Shown here piece by piece: positions 44,505 to 53,292 of a DNA stretch of 64,000 nucleotides. Both the position numbers and the translations under genes were made by a program. Source of the stretch: Streptomyces violaceoruber. GTDB taxonomy: Bacteria; Actinomycetota; Actinomycetes; Streptomycetales; Streptomycetaceae. The first letter of the stretch is position 1; each line of letters opens with the position of its first letter. The DNA lies in contig NZ_CP137734.1 of NCBI RefSeq assembly GCF_033406955.1, forward strand, positions 310,001 through 374,000, given 5' to 3'. A model generated the notes under the pieces. That model ran no database searches. It saw nothing but the letters and a program-made list of their open reading frames with translations, and had not been told where the DNA came from.

Positions 44505-44912
44505 TCAGCCGAGGACGGCGGTGGCCTCGACCTCGACCAGGTGCTCGGGCACGTCCAGCGCCGCGACGCCCAGCAGGGTGGCCGGTGCGGCCGGGGTCAC
44601 CCCCAGCTTCGCGGCCGCCCGTTCGATGCCCGCCAGCAGCAGGGGCATCTTGTCGGGCGTCCAGTCGGCGACGTGGACGTTCAGCTTGGCCACGTCCGCG
44701 AAGGAGGCACCGACCGCCGCCAGCGCGGTGGCGACGTTGAGGTAGCACTGCTCGGTCTGCGCGGCCAGGTCTCCCTCGCCGACCGTGACGCCGTCGGCGT
44801 CCCAGGCGACCTGCCCGGCGACGAAGACCAGCTTCGATCCGGACGCGATCGACACCTGTCGGTAGACGTCGATCTCGGGCAGCCCGCCGGGGTTCACCAG
44901 GGTGATGGCCAT
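44505..44912 (-). CDS. RidA-family protein (YjgF/YER057c/UK114)
   Basis: 135 aa, the usual size of a RidA trimer subunit. The family hydrolyses reactive enamine/imine intermediates. Motifs: VFVAGQVAWDADG near the N-terminus, KLNVHVADW, and AATLLGVAAL with HLVEVEATAVL at the end; the archetypal Arg105 appears replaced in PATLLGV, so this may be a non-canonical subgroup. ATG 44912 has AAGGAG ten bases upstream. Convergent with the MocA gene. Confidence 0.85.
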   Translation of the reverse strand: MAITLVNPGGLPEIDVYRQVSIASGSKLVFVAGQVAWDADGVTVGEGDLAAQTEQCYLNVATALAAVGASFADVAKLNVHVADWTPDKMPLLLAGIERAAAKLGVTPAAPATLLGVAALDVPEHLVEVEATAVLG

Positions 44913-44935
44913 AACGTCGGTTCTCCTTGCCTTTG

Positions 44936-44968
44936 CTCTCTTGTGGTTACCCGGGAACCGTAAGAGAG
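44936..44968. promoter_or_regulatory. Imperfect inverted repeat upstream of the RidA gene
   Basis: CTCTCTT ... GGTT-A-CCC / GGG-A-ACC ... AAGAGAG pairs over about 14 positions with a CCCGGG centre. It lies in the 170-bp gap upstream of the RidA gene and could be an operator or a terminator of the GtrA gene. Nothing else is evident in this gap. Confidence 0.4.
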
Positions 44969-45082
44969 TGACCGCTGACATGGAAGAACGCACTTTTCAG
45001 TGACTGGGGCACCCGCGGGTGACCAAGCAGTTCAGCGGCTCGCCCGACGACGCCGGGAGGTCTCGTGCGGCCGCTTCGGCAC

Positions 45083-45496
45083 CTAGGGCGTGTCCTGACG
45101 CGCGGTGCGGAAGACGGCCAGCCGCAGGACGACGAAGCGTACGACGGTGACGGCGACGGACGTGGTGGCGAGGACCGCGGTCTCGGCGGCGGGGGAGGCG
45201 TCGGGCCGCAGGTGCGTGAACCACAGCACGGCACCGGAGGTGACCAGGTAGCCGAGCAGGAAGAGGCCGCCCGCTCCGAGGTGTGCGCGGGCCGGCGTCG
45301 TGGCGGCGTGCCGGAACGTCAGCCGCCGGTTCGCCTCGGTGTTCAGCACCGTCAGGACGAGGAGCGAGACCAGGTTGGCGACCGCCGGGGGCGACCACGG
45401 GCGCAGCCCCCAGTAGAGGAGCGCCTGGCCCGCGGTCGACGCGACACCGATCGCGACGAACCAGCCGACCTCCCGCGACCACACCGCGCGCCCCAC
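45083..45496 (-). CDS. GtrA-family membrane protein
   Basis: About 137 aa with four transmembrane helices (roughly residues 12-30, 38-55, 75-95, 105-125). FVAIGVASTAGQALLYWGL and NLVSLLVLTVLNTEANRRLTF match the GtrA pattern of small flippase-like proteins linked to polyprenyl-linked sugars. The start is uncertain; GTG 45496 chosen, GTG 45484 possible. Confidence 0.78.
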   Translation of the reverse strand: MGRAVWSREVGWFVAIGVASTAGQALLYWGLRPWSPPAVANLVSLLVLTVLNTEANRRLTFRHAATTPARAHLGAGGLFLLGYLVTSGAVLWFTHLRPDASPAAETAVLATTSVAVTVVRFVVLRLAVFRTARQDTP

Positions 45497-45681
45497 CGAT
45501 CCGATCCGTCGACGAACTCCCCGGTGGCGCAGCGTACTACGACACCACCAGGTGCTTTGCCTTTTCTTTGCCCATCGGGAACCCTGTGGTTCCCGGCCGC
45601 GTTCATCGTGGTGACCGCGGGAAATCGCGGCCGAGGACAGACCGATGGACAGCGACAGAAGCCGAGGTGGCACGAGTGGCG

Positions 45682-46251
45682 ATGTGGGACAAGATCAAGG
45701 ACCAGGCCAAGACGTTCCAGCAGTCCCAGGGCACTCGGGGAGCGAGCGGATCCGGCCAGGGGTCGCACGGGCCCGCGGGGGGCGGCAGGCCGGGCTCGTC
45801 CTCCGGCGGTTCCAAGACTCAGCTGATCGGGATGTTCAAGTCCCAGCTCGCCTCGGCCAAGAACGAGCTGAAGAGCGGCGCCTACCGGGACGCCAGTATG
45901 GCCATGTGCGCGCTGGTGGCCGCCGCGGACGGCCAGGTGGAGCCGGCGGAGCGGCAGCGTGTGGAGGAGCTGATCGTCTCCAACGAGGTGCTGCAGAACT
46001 TCCCGGCGGACCAGCTCCGCCAGCGGTTCAACCAGCATGTGGACCGGCTCCTCGCCAACTTCGAGCAGGGGAAGGCCGAGGCCCTCCAGGTGATCGCCAA
46101 GGCCGCCAAGAAGCCGGCGGAGGCCCGTGCGGTCGTGCAGACCGGCATGGTGGTCGCCGGGGCCGACGGGTCCTTCGAGCCGTCCGAGCAGTACGCGATC
46201 CGCGAGGCGTGCACCGCGCTGAACATCCCGCCCTCGGAGTTCGGCGTCTGA
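45682..46251 (+). CDS. TerB-family tellurite-resistance-type protein
   Basis: A 189-aa cytosolic protein. After a Gly/Ser-rich linker (residues 15-45) it has the TerB helical domain: YRDASMAMCALVAAADGQVEPAERQRVEELI and later VVAGADGSFEPSEQYAIREACTAL. The paired acidic D-G-x-(V/F)-E motifs are the metal-binding signature of the family. The start is ATG 45682 (GTG 45676 or 45667 possible). Single gene; stop codon abuts the convergent CGNR gene. Confidence 0.88.
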   Translation: MWDKIKDQAKTFQQSQGTRGASGSGQGSHGPAGGGRPGSSSGGSKTQLIGMFKSQLASAKNELKSGAYRDASMAMCALVAAADGQVEPAERQRVEELIVSNEVLQNFPADQLRQRFNQHVDRLLANFEQGKAEALQVIAKAAKKPAEARAVVQTGMVVAGADGSFEPSEQYAIREACTALNIPPSEFGV

Positions 46252-46875
46252 TCACCCGTCGGCCCGGCGCCGGTGCGCCGCGACCCGCTCCCGCGTCGCA
46301 CAGCGACGTGAGCAGTAGCGGCGCTCCGGACCGCTGCCCCGGGTGATGAAGACGTCCGGGCAGCTGCCGGAGGCGCAGATCCTGCCGGGTGGGCGTTGGT
46401 GGTCCCAGACCAGGACCGTCAACGCCAGGCAGGACGAGGCGAGGAACCATTCCGGCCACGGTGCGTCGTCGTCACGGTCGAGGTGCGGGTGCCAAGGAGT
46501 TCCGCCCCCGTGGGACGTCAGGCGCAGGCGGCCGGTGTGTGCGCCGAGGAGGCGGTTCAGGACGTGCGCGGCGGCGTCGGCGGACTCCGCCGCGAAGACG
46601 TCCCGCAGCAGGGTGGCGGCCTCGCGCATCCCCTCCACGTCACGGGCGGTGAGGTCGAGGGGCTCTTTCTCGCCGTAGGCACGCAGCACCTCGGCGACCG
46701 CGCCGGGGACCGGACCTCCGCCGGCATCCGAAGGGCCCGCGGCGAGCACGTTGACGAGGGCGGCGGTGCGCCGCGCCGTGGCCAGCACGGAGTGCCTCGT
46801 GGACCAGTCGGGGTCGTGGACGTCGGCATCGGCATCGACGCCGTGAGAAAGGGGCACGAGCCGAATGTAACGCAT
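46252..46875 (-). CDS. CGNR zinc-finger (ABATE-domain) regulator
   Basis: 207 aa. The N-terminal helical stress-sensing region (about 1-130) precedes a C-terminal zinc finger: CASGSCPDVFITRG then YCSRRCATRERVAAHRRR. The normal CGNR tetrapeptide is CATR here. The family consists of putative transcription factors. ATG 46875 is divergent from an MFS gene whose -35 overlaps the start region, so the protein may control that exporter. Confidence 0.85.
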   Translation of the reverse strand: MRYIRLVPLSHGVDADADVHDPDWSTRHSVLATARRTAALVNVLAAGPSDAGGGPVPGAVAEVLRAYGEKEPLDLTARDVEGMREAATLLRDVFAAESADAAAHVLNRLLGAHTGRLRLTSHGGGTPWHPHLDRDDDAPWPEWFLASSCLALTVLVWDHQRPPGRICASGSCPDVFITRGSGPERRYCSRRCATRERVAAHRRRADG

Positions 46876-46876
46876 A

Positions 46877-46906
46877 TTGCGGAGTTTTGAGTTACCTCCG
46901 TAACGT
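46877..46906 (+). promoter_or_regulatory. Leaderless promoter of the MFS gene
   Basis: TTGCGG (46877-46882), an 18-bp spacer, TAACGT (46901-46906), then seven bases to GTG 46914. The -35 abuts the start codon of the divergent CGNR gene. Confidence 0.6.
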
Positions 46907-46913
46907 CTTCCCG

Positions 46914-48077
46914 GTGCCGAAGGGTTACTCACTACGCTCCTACCTGACCGCGGCGACGGCCGCGCGCGCCGGGGACGAGATGTCCGGACCGGCGCTGCTG
47001 CTGGCGGGCCTCGCCGTCACCGGTTCGACGACCGACGCGTCGACACTGCTGGCGGGCATCACGGTCTCCGCCGCGGTCGGCGGACCAGTGCTCGGGGCGC
47101 TGCTGGACCGGGCGGGGCGACCGGGGCGCCTGCTGGCGGGCGCGCTCGCGCTGTACGCGACGGGGCTGATGGTGATCCTCGCCGGGCTCGGCCGACTCCC
47201 CATGGTCTGCACCCTCCCGCTCGCGGTGCTCACGGGGCTGCTGGGCCCGGCACTGTCGGGGGGCTGGACCGCCCAACTCCCCCGCGTGGCGGCGGACGCG
47301 CGGCTGTCCCGGGCCAACGCGCTGGACGCGATGACCTTCGGCGTGGCGAGCCTGGCGGGTCCGGCCCTGGCCGGGGGCGTGGCAGAGCTGCTGGGAGCCT
47401 CCACGGCGCTCGCACTCGCCGCGGCACTGATCACGGCGGCCGTGCCCGCCGCGTGGCGGTTGCCCGCGGGCCCCGTCCGTGACCGGGGCACCCGGTCGGC
47501 CCCGGTGGCGGGCGCCCTCGCCGCCGGGTTCCGGGTCGTCCTGCGGCGCCCGCTCCTGGCCCGGGCGACCCTCACCTCGGTCGCCTCCTGCGCCGCCCAG
47601 GGCATGCTGGCGGCCTGTGTCCCGCTCATCGGCGCCCAGTGGCTCGGCACGGCCGGGCGCGGCGTCCTGCTCTTCTCCGGCGCGGCGGTGTCCGCCCTGG
47701 CCGCCAACGCCGTTCTCGCACGGCGCCCGCTCACCGTCGCCCCCGACACGGTCGTCCGGGCGGGTGCCCTGGTCCAGGCGGGCGCGCTGCTGCTGGCGGC
47801 GACGGGCCGGCCGGTGGCGCTGGTGGCCGCCGTGCTCGTCCTCGGCATCGGCGAGGGCCCTCAGCTCACCGCGCTCTTCGCGGTACGCCACCGGGAGACC
47901 CCGGAGCACCTGCGGGGCCAGGTCTTCACCACCGGGGCGAGCCTCAAGATCACCGCGTTCGCCCTGGGCGTGGCCGTCGCCGGCCCCCTGGCCGCCTGGT
48001 CCCTGCCGGGCACGCTGGCGTTGGCGGCGGGGACGGCGGCGGGCGGGGCACTGGCGCTCGGCCGGGAAAGCGTTTGA
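46914..48077 (+). CDS. MFS transporter (putative exporter)
   Basis: A 387-aa membrane protein with about 12 helices and few charged loops; [19 protein letters not shown] is the loop 2-3 MFS motif and LRGQVFTTGASLKITAFALG is in the second half. The start is GTG 46914, probably leaderless; TTG 46887 would add nine residues. Divergent CGNR regulator suggests local control. Substrate unknown. Confidence 0.85.
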   Translation: MPKGYSLRSYLTAATAARAGDEMSGPALLLAGLAVTGSTTDASTLLAGITVSAAVGGPVLGALLDRAGRPGRLLAGALALYATGLMVILAGLGRLPMVCTLPLAVLTGLLGPALSGGWTAQLPRVAADARLSRANALDAMTFGVASLAGPALAGGVAELLGASTALALAAALITAAVPAAWRLPAGPVRDRGTRSAPVAGALAAGFRVVLRRPLLARATLTSVASCAAQGMLAACVPLIGAQWLGTAGRGVLLFSGAAVSALAANAVLARRPLTVAPDTVVRAGALVQAGALLLAATGRPVALVAAVLVLGIGEGPQLTALFAVRHRETPEHLRGQVFTTGASLKITAFALGVAVAGPLAAWSLPGTLALAAGTAAGGALALGRESV

Positions 48078-48101
48078 CGGCGGTCCGCGCCGAAGGGTCG
48101 G

Positions 48102-49013
48102 ATGAGGGCCATGAGTTCAGGGCAGACGCATCCGGACCGGTGCCGCGTCGACGACCGTCTGGTACGGAGCCTGGTCGACGGGCAGTTCCCGCGGTGGTCG
48201 GGCCTGCCCCTGGAACGCTTCCCCTCCGGGGGCACGGTCAACGCGATGTACCGGCTGGGCGAGGACATGGTCGTACGGCTGCCGCTGATCGAGGGCGGCG
48301 CGGCGGACGTGGCGACGGAGCGGGCGTGGCTGCCGCGGCTGTCGCCCCTGCTGCCCACCCCGGTGCCCGAGGTGCTCGGGGAAGGCGCGCCTGGCGACGG
48401 GTACCCGTGGCCCTGGTCGGTCTACCGGTGGCTGCCCGGGGAGCACCCCGAGGCCGGAGCGCTGACCGATCCCGTGCGGCTAGCGGAGGATCTGGCCGCC
48501 TTCGTGGCGGCGATGCGCGGCATCTCCCCGTCCGACGCGCCGAAGGCGTACCGCGGTGGGCCGCTCACCACGCTCGACGCGCCGACGCGGGCCGCGCTCG
48601 ACGAACTGCGCGCCCTCTCCGAAGAGGACGTCGACTGCGACGCGCTGGCCGCCGTGTGGCAGGACGCGCTGCGCGCACCGGCCTGGGAGGGGCCGCCCGG
48701 CTGGCTGCACGCGGACCTGATGCCGGGCAACCTGCTGGTGAGCGGAGGCAGGCTGTCCGCGGTGATCGACTTCGGGTGCATGGGGGTGGGCGATCCGGCC
48801 TGCGACCTCTTCCCGGCGTGGAATCTGCTGCCGTCCGGCGCGCGGGAGGTCTTCCGCGAGGCCCTCGGCGTGGACGACGCGACCTGGCGGCGCGGCCGTG
48901 GCCGCACCCTCTCCCAGGCCCTGATCGCCCTGCCGTACTACCGGAAGACCAACCCCGCGATGGCCGGCAACGCCCGCCATGTGATCCGGGCGGTACTGGG
49001 CATGAGCGGCTAG
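48102..49013 (+). CDS. Aminoglycoside-phosphotransferase-like kinase
   Basis: A 303-aa protein-kinase-like enzyme. Brenner motif HADLMPGNLLV (about residue 203) and VIDFG (metal Asp) are intact; the N-lobe has NAMYRLGEDMVVRLP with the ATP-binding Arg/Lys strand. Members phosphorylate antibiotics or small metabolites. ATG 48102 or 48111. It ends in a CTAG shared with the stop codon of the convergent hydrolase gene. Confidence 0.87.
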   Translation: MRAMSSGQTHPDRCRVDDRLVRSLVDGQFPRWSGLPLERFPSGGTVNAMYRLGEDMVVRLPLIEGGAADVATERAWLPRLSPLLPTPVPEVLGEGAPGDGYPWPWSVYRWLPGEHPEAGALTDPVRLAEDLAAFVAAMRGISPSDAPKAYRGGPLTTLDAPTRAALDELRALSEEDVDCDALAAVWQDALRAPAWEGPPGWLHADLMPGNLLVSGGRLSAVIDFGCMGVGDPACDLFPAWNLLPSGAREVFREALGVDDATWRRGRGRTLSQALIALPYYRKTNPAMAGNARHVIRAVLGMSG

Positions 49014-50503
49014 GGCGCGATCCCCACGCCCTCGATCCTGCTCCACGCCCGCTCCTGCGCGGCCGTCATGGCGGGCCAGGAGAGGCCGCCCGGCCGGGGC
49101 CGCACCCGGGCGGCGTACGGGGCGGGGTGGAAGCCGGGGTCGTAGAAGCAGCCCTCCGCGTACCTGGCGTCGAAGGCGGCACAGGACGCGGCGATCGCGC
49201 GCGGGTTCGGCCTGCGGCCGGTGCGTACCCAGGAGTCGAGCGCGGAGATCGAGGCGGCGTACTCGGAGTCGCTCAGCGAGCTGTGCTCGTGTTCCCGGGT
49301 GAAGGTCTGGACGAGGTCTTGGTCCCGGCCGGCACCGCGGAGCGTGGCGCGGTAGGCCGCCTCGTGCTCCACGAACGCCGTCGGGTCGTCGACGGCGTGC
49401 AGGGTGAGGACGGGCAGGGAGACCCTGCCGGTGAGGTCGCTGTCGTAGGACAGGTCGCGCCGTGCGGTGGGGTCGGCCGAGAAGCGCTCGACGCCCGCGT
49501 TCAGCGCCTTGTCGTCGTGCGAACCCGAGTAGCGCACCCCCCGGTTGCTCCAGGGGTTCCGCCCGCCGAGCCGGTTGGTCACGATGTCCCGGAACGTGAA
49601 GGTGGCGAACCGCAGATGGGATTCCAGGGTGCGTTCGGGGATGCCGGTGACGGCGAGGATGTCGTCGAGGTTGCGCTGCTGCGCCCGGGTCCGGTCGGCC
49701 GGTTCGGAGGCGTAGCCCGTGCACTCCTGGAGCCGGGCGCGCAGGCCCGCGGTGGTCATGGTGGAGCCGGGGCGCAGGCCCTGCCACAGCGGGTACTGCG
49801 GCTCGCTCGGGCGCGGGTGGTTGTGGCAGTAGTACTGGTAGACCACCCGCAGGTCCACGCGGTAGTCGTAGCCGCGCGAACCGCCGCCGAGCACGCCGTT
49901 GGTCAGCAGCACCCCGTCATAGGCGCCCGGGCGCCGGCCGTAGGTCTCGGCGGCCTTGGCGGCGACGTTCCCGCCCCAGGACTGGCCGTGCAGGTAGGTG
50001 TGTTCGGGCCGGCCGAACCGGTCGGTGAACAGGCGGCGCACGTTCTCGGTGTCGGCGGCCGCCATGCGGGCCCCGTAGCCGCCGCGCCGGTAGGAGGAGG
50101 CGGCCCAGGCGTATCCCTGGTCGACCATCACCGCCCAGCGTTCCAGGTCCTCGGTGCTGCGAGCCGGGTCCGAGGCGTCGCCGAGGTCGGGGCCGCCGTG
50201 GGCGTGCACCACGAGGGATCCGTTCCAGCGGTGGGGCACGGCCATCGTGTAGTAGGCGCCGCCCGCGTCCCGGCCGGTGTAGCAGGTGGCCTTCCCGGCG
50301 AGGGCGGGCGGGCAGTCGGCCACCGACGGCTGTCCGGCCGCCGACTGTCCGGCAGGCGGCTCTCCGGCCGCTCGGGCGGGGGCGGCGGAGACGTTGCCGA
50401 GGGTGCCGAGGAAGACGGCGGCGAGCGCGGCGGCCACCACCGCCGGGCGGCTTCTGCGGTGGGTGGGCCGGGTGTCGTGCGCGGGAGCGGGGGGTGTGGT
50501 CAA
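49010..50503 (-). CDS. Secreted alpha/beta-hydrolase (esterase/peptidase type)
   Basis: A 497-aa exported enzyme. TTG 50503 is the start, with AGGAG seven bases upstream. A signal peptide ends near residue 45 (SAAPARAAG). HAHGGPD forms the oxyanion region, GQSWGG the nucleophile elbow, and LTLHAVDDPTAFVEHE and REHEHSS the Asp and His of the triad. Cys pairs suggest disulfides. Substrate unknown. The stop codon overlaps that of the kinase gene on the other strand (CTAG, 49010-49013). Confidence 0.8.
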   Translation of the reverse strand: MTTPPAPAHDTRPTHRRSRPAVVAAALAAVFLGTLGNVSAAPARAAGEPPAGQSAAGQPSVADCPPALAGKATCYTGRDAGGAYYTMAVPHRWNGSLVVHAHGGPDLGDASDPARSTEDLERWAVMVDQGYAWAASSYRRGGYGARMAAADTENVRRLFTDRFGRPEHTYLHGQSWGGNVAAKAAETYGRRPGAYDGVLLTNGVLGGGSRGYDYRVDLRVVYQYYCHNHPRPSEPQYPLWQGLRPGSTMTTAGLRARLQECTGYASEPADRTRAQQRNLDDILAVTGIPERTLESHLRFATFTFRDIVTNRLGGRNPWSNRGVRYSGSHDDKALNAGVERFSADPTARRDLSYDSDLTGRVSLPVLTLHAVDDPTAFVEHEAAYRATLRGAGRDQDLVQTFTREHEHSSLSDSEYAASISALDSWVRTGRRPNPRAIAASCAAFDARYAEGCFYDPGFHPAPYAARVRPRPGGLSWPAMTAAQERAWSRIEGVGIAP

Positions 50504-50664
50504 GGTGCGGCTCCTGTACGTGCTGCTGCGGGCCGGCGCGAAGTTGCGCTGCGAGCGGGGATGTTAGGAATCCCCCGGATCCGGAGCCACCCCTTCGGCC
50601 GTTGCGTTCATAGTGTTCGCCGAGCCCGGCCCGCCCGGAACTCCGCGTGTTCCTGCGTGGCCTC

Positions 50665-50693
50665 TTGACGCCCCATTGGTCTCTACCTATCGT
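50665..50693 (+). promoter_or_regulatory. Promoter of the alginate-lyase-type gene
   Basis: TTGACG (50665-50670), a 17-bp spacer and TATCGT (50688-50693), in the 256-bp divergent region upstream of the gene. Confidence 0.6.
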
Positions 50694-50708
50694 CACCGCC
50701 CAGTCGGA

Positions 50709-50745
50709 CGTTCAGAACGACACTCAACGTTCACATACCCGAACG
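50709..50745. promoter_or_regulatory. CGTTC/GAACG inverted repeats (operator candidate)
   Basis: CGTTC-A-GAACG at 50709-50719 and CGTTC-N8-GAACG at 50728-50745 lie just after the promoter and before the ATG at 50760. Two half-site pairs of one sequence suggest a repressor site near the transcription start. Confidence 0.5.
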
Positions 50746-50759
50746 GATGGACCCCCCAC

Positions 50760-51977
50760 ATGTCCTCTGCTCCCCCGCGCCGTCACCGCCGGTCCCGCGC
50801 CGTCCTCCTCGCCACCCTCACCGCCGCACTCACCGGCGCCCTGCTGACCGGGCCCGGCTCGGCCATCCCCAGCGCGGACGCCGCACCGGCCGCGTTCACG
50901 CACCCCGGCGTCACCGTCTCCCAGGGCCAACTCGACTTCGCCCGCGCCAAGGTCGACGCCGGGGCCCAGCCCTGGAAGGGCGCCTTCGACCAGATGATGG
51001 CAAGTCGGTACGCGGACCTGAACCGCGCCCCGAAGCCCCGCGCGGTGGTCGAGTGCGGTTCGTACTCCAACCCCGACTACGGCTGCACCGACGAGCGCGA
51101 GGACGCGATCGCGGCCTACACCAACGCGCTGGCCTGGTACTTCACCCGGGACGAGAGGTACGCTCGCAAGTCCATCGAACTGATGGACGCCTGGTCCGCC
51201 GTGCTCCGGGACCACACCAACAGCAACGCGCCACTGCAGACCGGATGGGCCGGGTCGTCCTGGCCCAAGGCCGCCGAGATCATCAAGTACACGTACGGCG
51301 GCGCCTGGGCGAACTCGGGCCGCTTCGCCACCATGCTCCGCGACGTCTACCTGCCCGAGATCATCAACGGCTCCAACTCCAACGGCAACTGGGAGCTGAC
51401 GATGACGGAGGCCGCCGTCGGCATCTCCGTGTTCCTGGAGGACAGGGCGTCCTACGACAAGGCCGTGGCCAGGTTCCGCACCCGCACGGCCGCGTACGTG
51501 TACCTGAACTCCGACGGAGAGCTGCCGAAGACCGTGCCGAGCCAGCACCTCGACACCCGGGACAAGATCGTCAAGTACTGGCAGGGCCAGTCCACCTTCG
51601 TCACCGGCCTCACCCAGGAGACCTGCCGGGACTTCACCCACACCGGGTACGGCATCTCGTCCATCTCGCACATCGCCGAGACCAGCCGAATCCAGGGCCA
51701 GGACCTGTACGGCACCGACGTCGGCGAGCGGTTGCGGCACGCGCTCGGCTTCCAGGCCAAGTACCAGCAGGGCGCGGCCGTCCCGAGCTGGCTGTGCGGG
51801 GGCAAGGCCGACCTCGGCCTGGGCCCGGTGACCGAGGTCGGCTACAACGCCCTGCACAACCGCCTCGGGTTCGCCATGACCAACACCCAGGCCCTGACCG
51901 AGCGCACCCGCCCCTCGGGCACGAACAACCTCTTCGTCGCCTGGGAGACGCTCACCCACGGCGACAACCCCGCCTAG
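50760..51977 (+). CDS. Secreted alginate-lyase-family (PL-type (alpha/alpha)n toroid) polysaccharide lyase
   Basis: A 405-aa exported protein; signal peptide about residues 1-40 (RRHRRSRAVLLATL ... SADAAPAAF). The toroid fold is indicated by DEREDAIAAYTNALAWYFT, YARKSIELMDAWS, SNSNGNWELTMTEAAVGI (Asn/His-type catalytic segment) and ETCRDFTHTGYGISSI. Family enzymes cleave uronate polysaccharides by beta-elimination. Substrate may be alginate or glucuronan. The stop TAG is completed by the first base of MITE copy 2. Confidence 0.82.
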   Translation: MSSAPPRRHRRSRAVLLATLTAALTGALLTGPGSAIPSADAAPAAFTHPGVTVSQGQLDFARAKVDAGAQPWKGAFDQMMASRYADLNRAPKPRAVVECGSYSNPDYGCTDEREDAIAAYTNALAWYFTRDERYARKSIELMDAWSAVLRDHTNSNAPLQTGWAGSSWPKAAEIIKYTYGGAWANSGRFATMLRDVYLPEIINGSNSNGNWELTMTEAAVGISVFLEDRASYDKAVARFRTRTAAYVYLNSDGELPKTVPSQHLDTRDKIVKYWQGQSTFVTGLTQETCRDFTHTGYGISSISHIAETSRIQGQDLYGTDVGERLRHALGFQAKYQQGAAVPSWLCGGKADLGLGPVTEVGYNALHNRLGFAMTNTQALTERTRPSGTNNLFVAWETLTHGDNPA

Positions 51978-52160
51978 GGGGTGTCGTTTGGATCAGGCCG
52001 GCCGCGGCCGACGGTGCCTTGTGGCCGACCCGAGCGGGGTCTGGTGCGTGCAGCTGCAAGGCGGAGGAGGGCGACAGGGCGGAGCCCTGGCAACCGACGA
52101 CAACGCCGCAGATCTGCGTGCCAGACCCCGCGACCCCGGCAAGATCCAAACGACACCCCC
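51977..52160. mobile_element. MITE-like 184-bp inverted-repeat element, copy 2
   Basis: Starts GGGGGTGTCGTTTGGATC and ends GATCCAAACGACACCCCC, a perfect 18-bp terminal inverted repeat. TA flanks both ends (51975-51976 and 52161-52162), a TA target duplication as made by IS630/mariner-type elements. Same length as copy 1 (30275-30458), with about nine substitutions. It lies between convergent genes and supplies the G of the upstream TAG stop. Confidence 0.88.
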
Positions 52161-52185
52161 TAGCCTCGGGCGGGGTGTCACCCGG

Positions 52186-53292
52186 TCAGCTGTCGTAGTC
52201 CACGGTCAGTTTCTCGGAGACCGGGTACGACTGGCAGGTCAGGACGTAGCCCGCGTCGACCTCGGCGGTTTCGAGCGCGTAGTTGCGGCGCATGTCGACA
52301 CTGCCGTCGGTGACGAGCGCCCGGCAGGTCCCGCAGACCCCGCCCTTGCAGGCGAAGGGCAGGTCGGGGCGGGTCTGCTGGGCCCCGTCGAGCACCGACC
52401 GCTCGCGGGAGAGCGAGGAGGTCGTCGAGCGGCCGTCCAGGGTGATCGTGACCTCACTGACGGGGCCCTCGGGGCCGCTCTCCTCATGGCGCACCTCCCG
52501 CACGGGCTCGTCGTCGGCGTAGAACAGCTCCCGGTGGACGCGCCCGGCCGGGACGCCGAGGCCGGTCAGGACCTGCTGGGCGTCGGCGACCATGCCCTGC
52601 GGTCCGCACAGCCACCAGTGATCTGCCCGCTCCACGTCCACCAGGGAGCCGACGAGCGCCGCGAGCCGTCCGGCGTCCAGGCGGCCGGAGAGCACCTCGG
52701 CCTCCCGGGGTTCACGGGAGAGCACGTGGGCGAGGTGGAAGCGGGTCGGGTGGAGGTCCTTCAGGTCGGCCAGCTCGTCGGCGAACATCACGGTGTCCGT
52801 GCGGCGGTTGCCGTAGAAGAGGGTGACGGTGGAGCGGTCGTCGGCGGCGAGCACCGACTCGGCGATGGACACCATCGGCGTGATGCCCGAACCGGCCGCG
52901 ACCAGGACGTGGTGGCCGGGGGTGGAAAGGTCGGGTGTGAACAGGCCGGTGGGCGCCATCACCTCGACGGTGTCGCCCGGCCGCACCTCGTCGACCAGCC
53001 ACGCCGAGAACAGTCCGCCCGGCACCACGCGGACCCCGATGCGCGGCGCCGAACCGGCCGGTGCGCAGATCGAGTAGGAGCGGCGCTCGTCCCGGCCGTC
53101 CACCTCGCGCCGCAGGGTGAGCGACTGACCGGGCGCGAAGACGAACTCCCCGGCCAGCTCGTCGGGGATCTCGAAGCTCACGGCCGCCGCGTCCGCGCAC
53201 AGCCGCTCGACGGCCGCGACGCGCAGACGGTGGAAGGCGGGCCGGCGGCGGGTGCGCACCGGGGCCGCCGGGACAGGGGCGGTCGGGGCCAT
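52186..53292 (-). CDS. paaE: Phenylacetyl-CoA epoxidase reductase subunit PaaE
   Basis: A 368-aa electron-transfer flavoprotein passing NADPH electrons to the PaaAC di-iron oxygenase. The FAD motif is ERRSYSICAP, the NAD(P) motif VLVAAGSGITPMVSI, and the C-terminal plant-type [2Fe-2S] ferredoxin has CKGGVCGTC and a final Cys in LTCQSYP. Its ATG overlaps the paaD stop by one base (TGATG). Last gene of paaABCDE. Confidence 0.96.
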   Translation of the reverse strand: MAPTAPVPAAPVRTRRRPAFHRLRVAAVERLCADAAAVSFEIPDELAGEFVFAPGQSLTLRREVDGRDERRSYSICAPAGSAPRIGVRVVPGGLFSAWLVDEVRPGDTVEVMAPTGLFTPDLSTPGHHVLVAAGSGITPMVSIAESVLAADDRSTVTLFYGNRRTDTVMFADELADLKDLHPTRFHLAHVLSREPREAEVLSGRLDAGRLAALVGSLVDVERADHWWLCGPQGMVADAQQVLTGLGVPAGRVHRELFYADDEPVREVRHEESGPEGPVSEVTITLDGRSTTSSLSRERSVLDGAQQTRPDLPFACKGGVCGTCRALVTDGSVDMRRNYALETAEVDAGYVLTCQSYPVSEKLTVDYDS

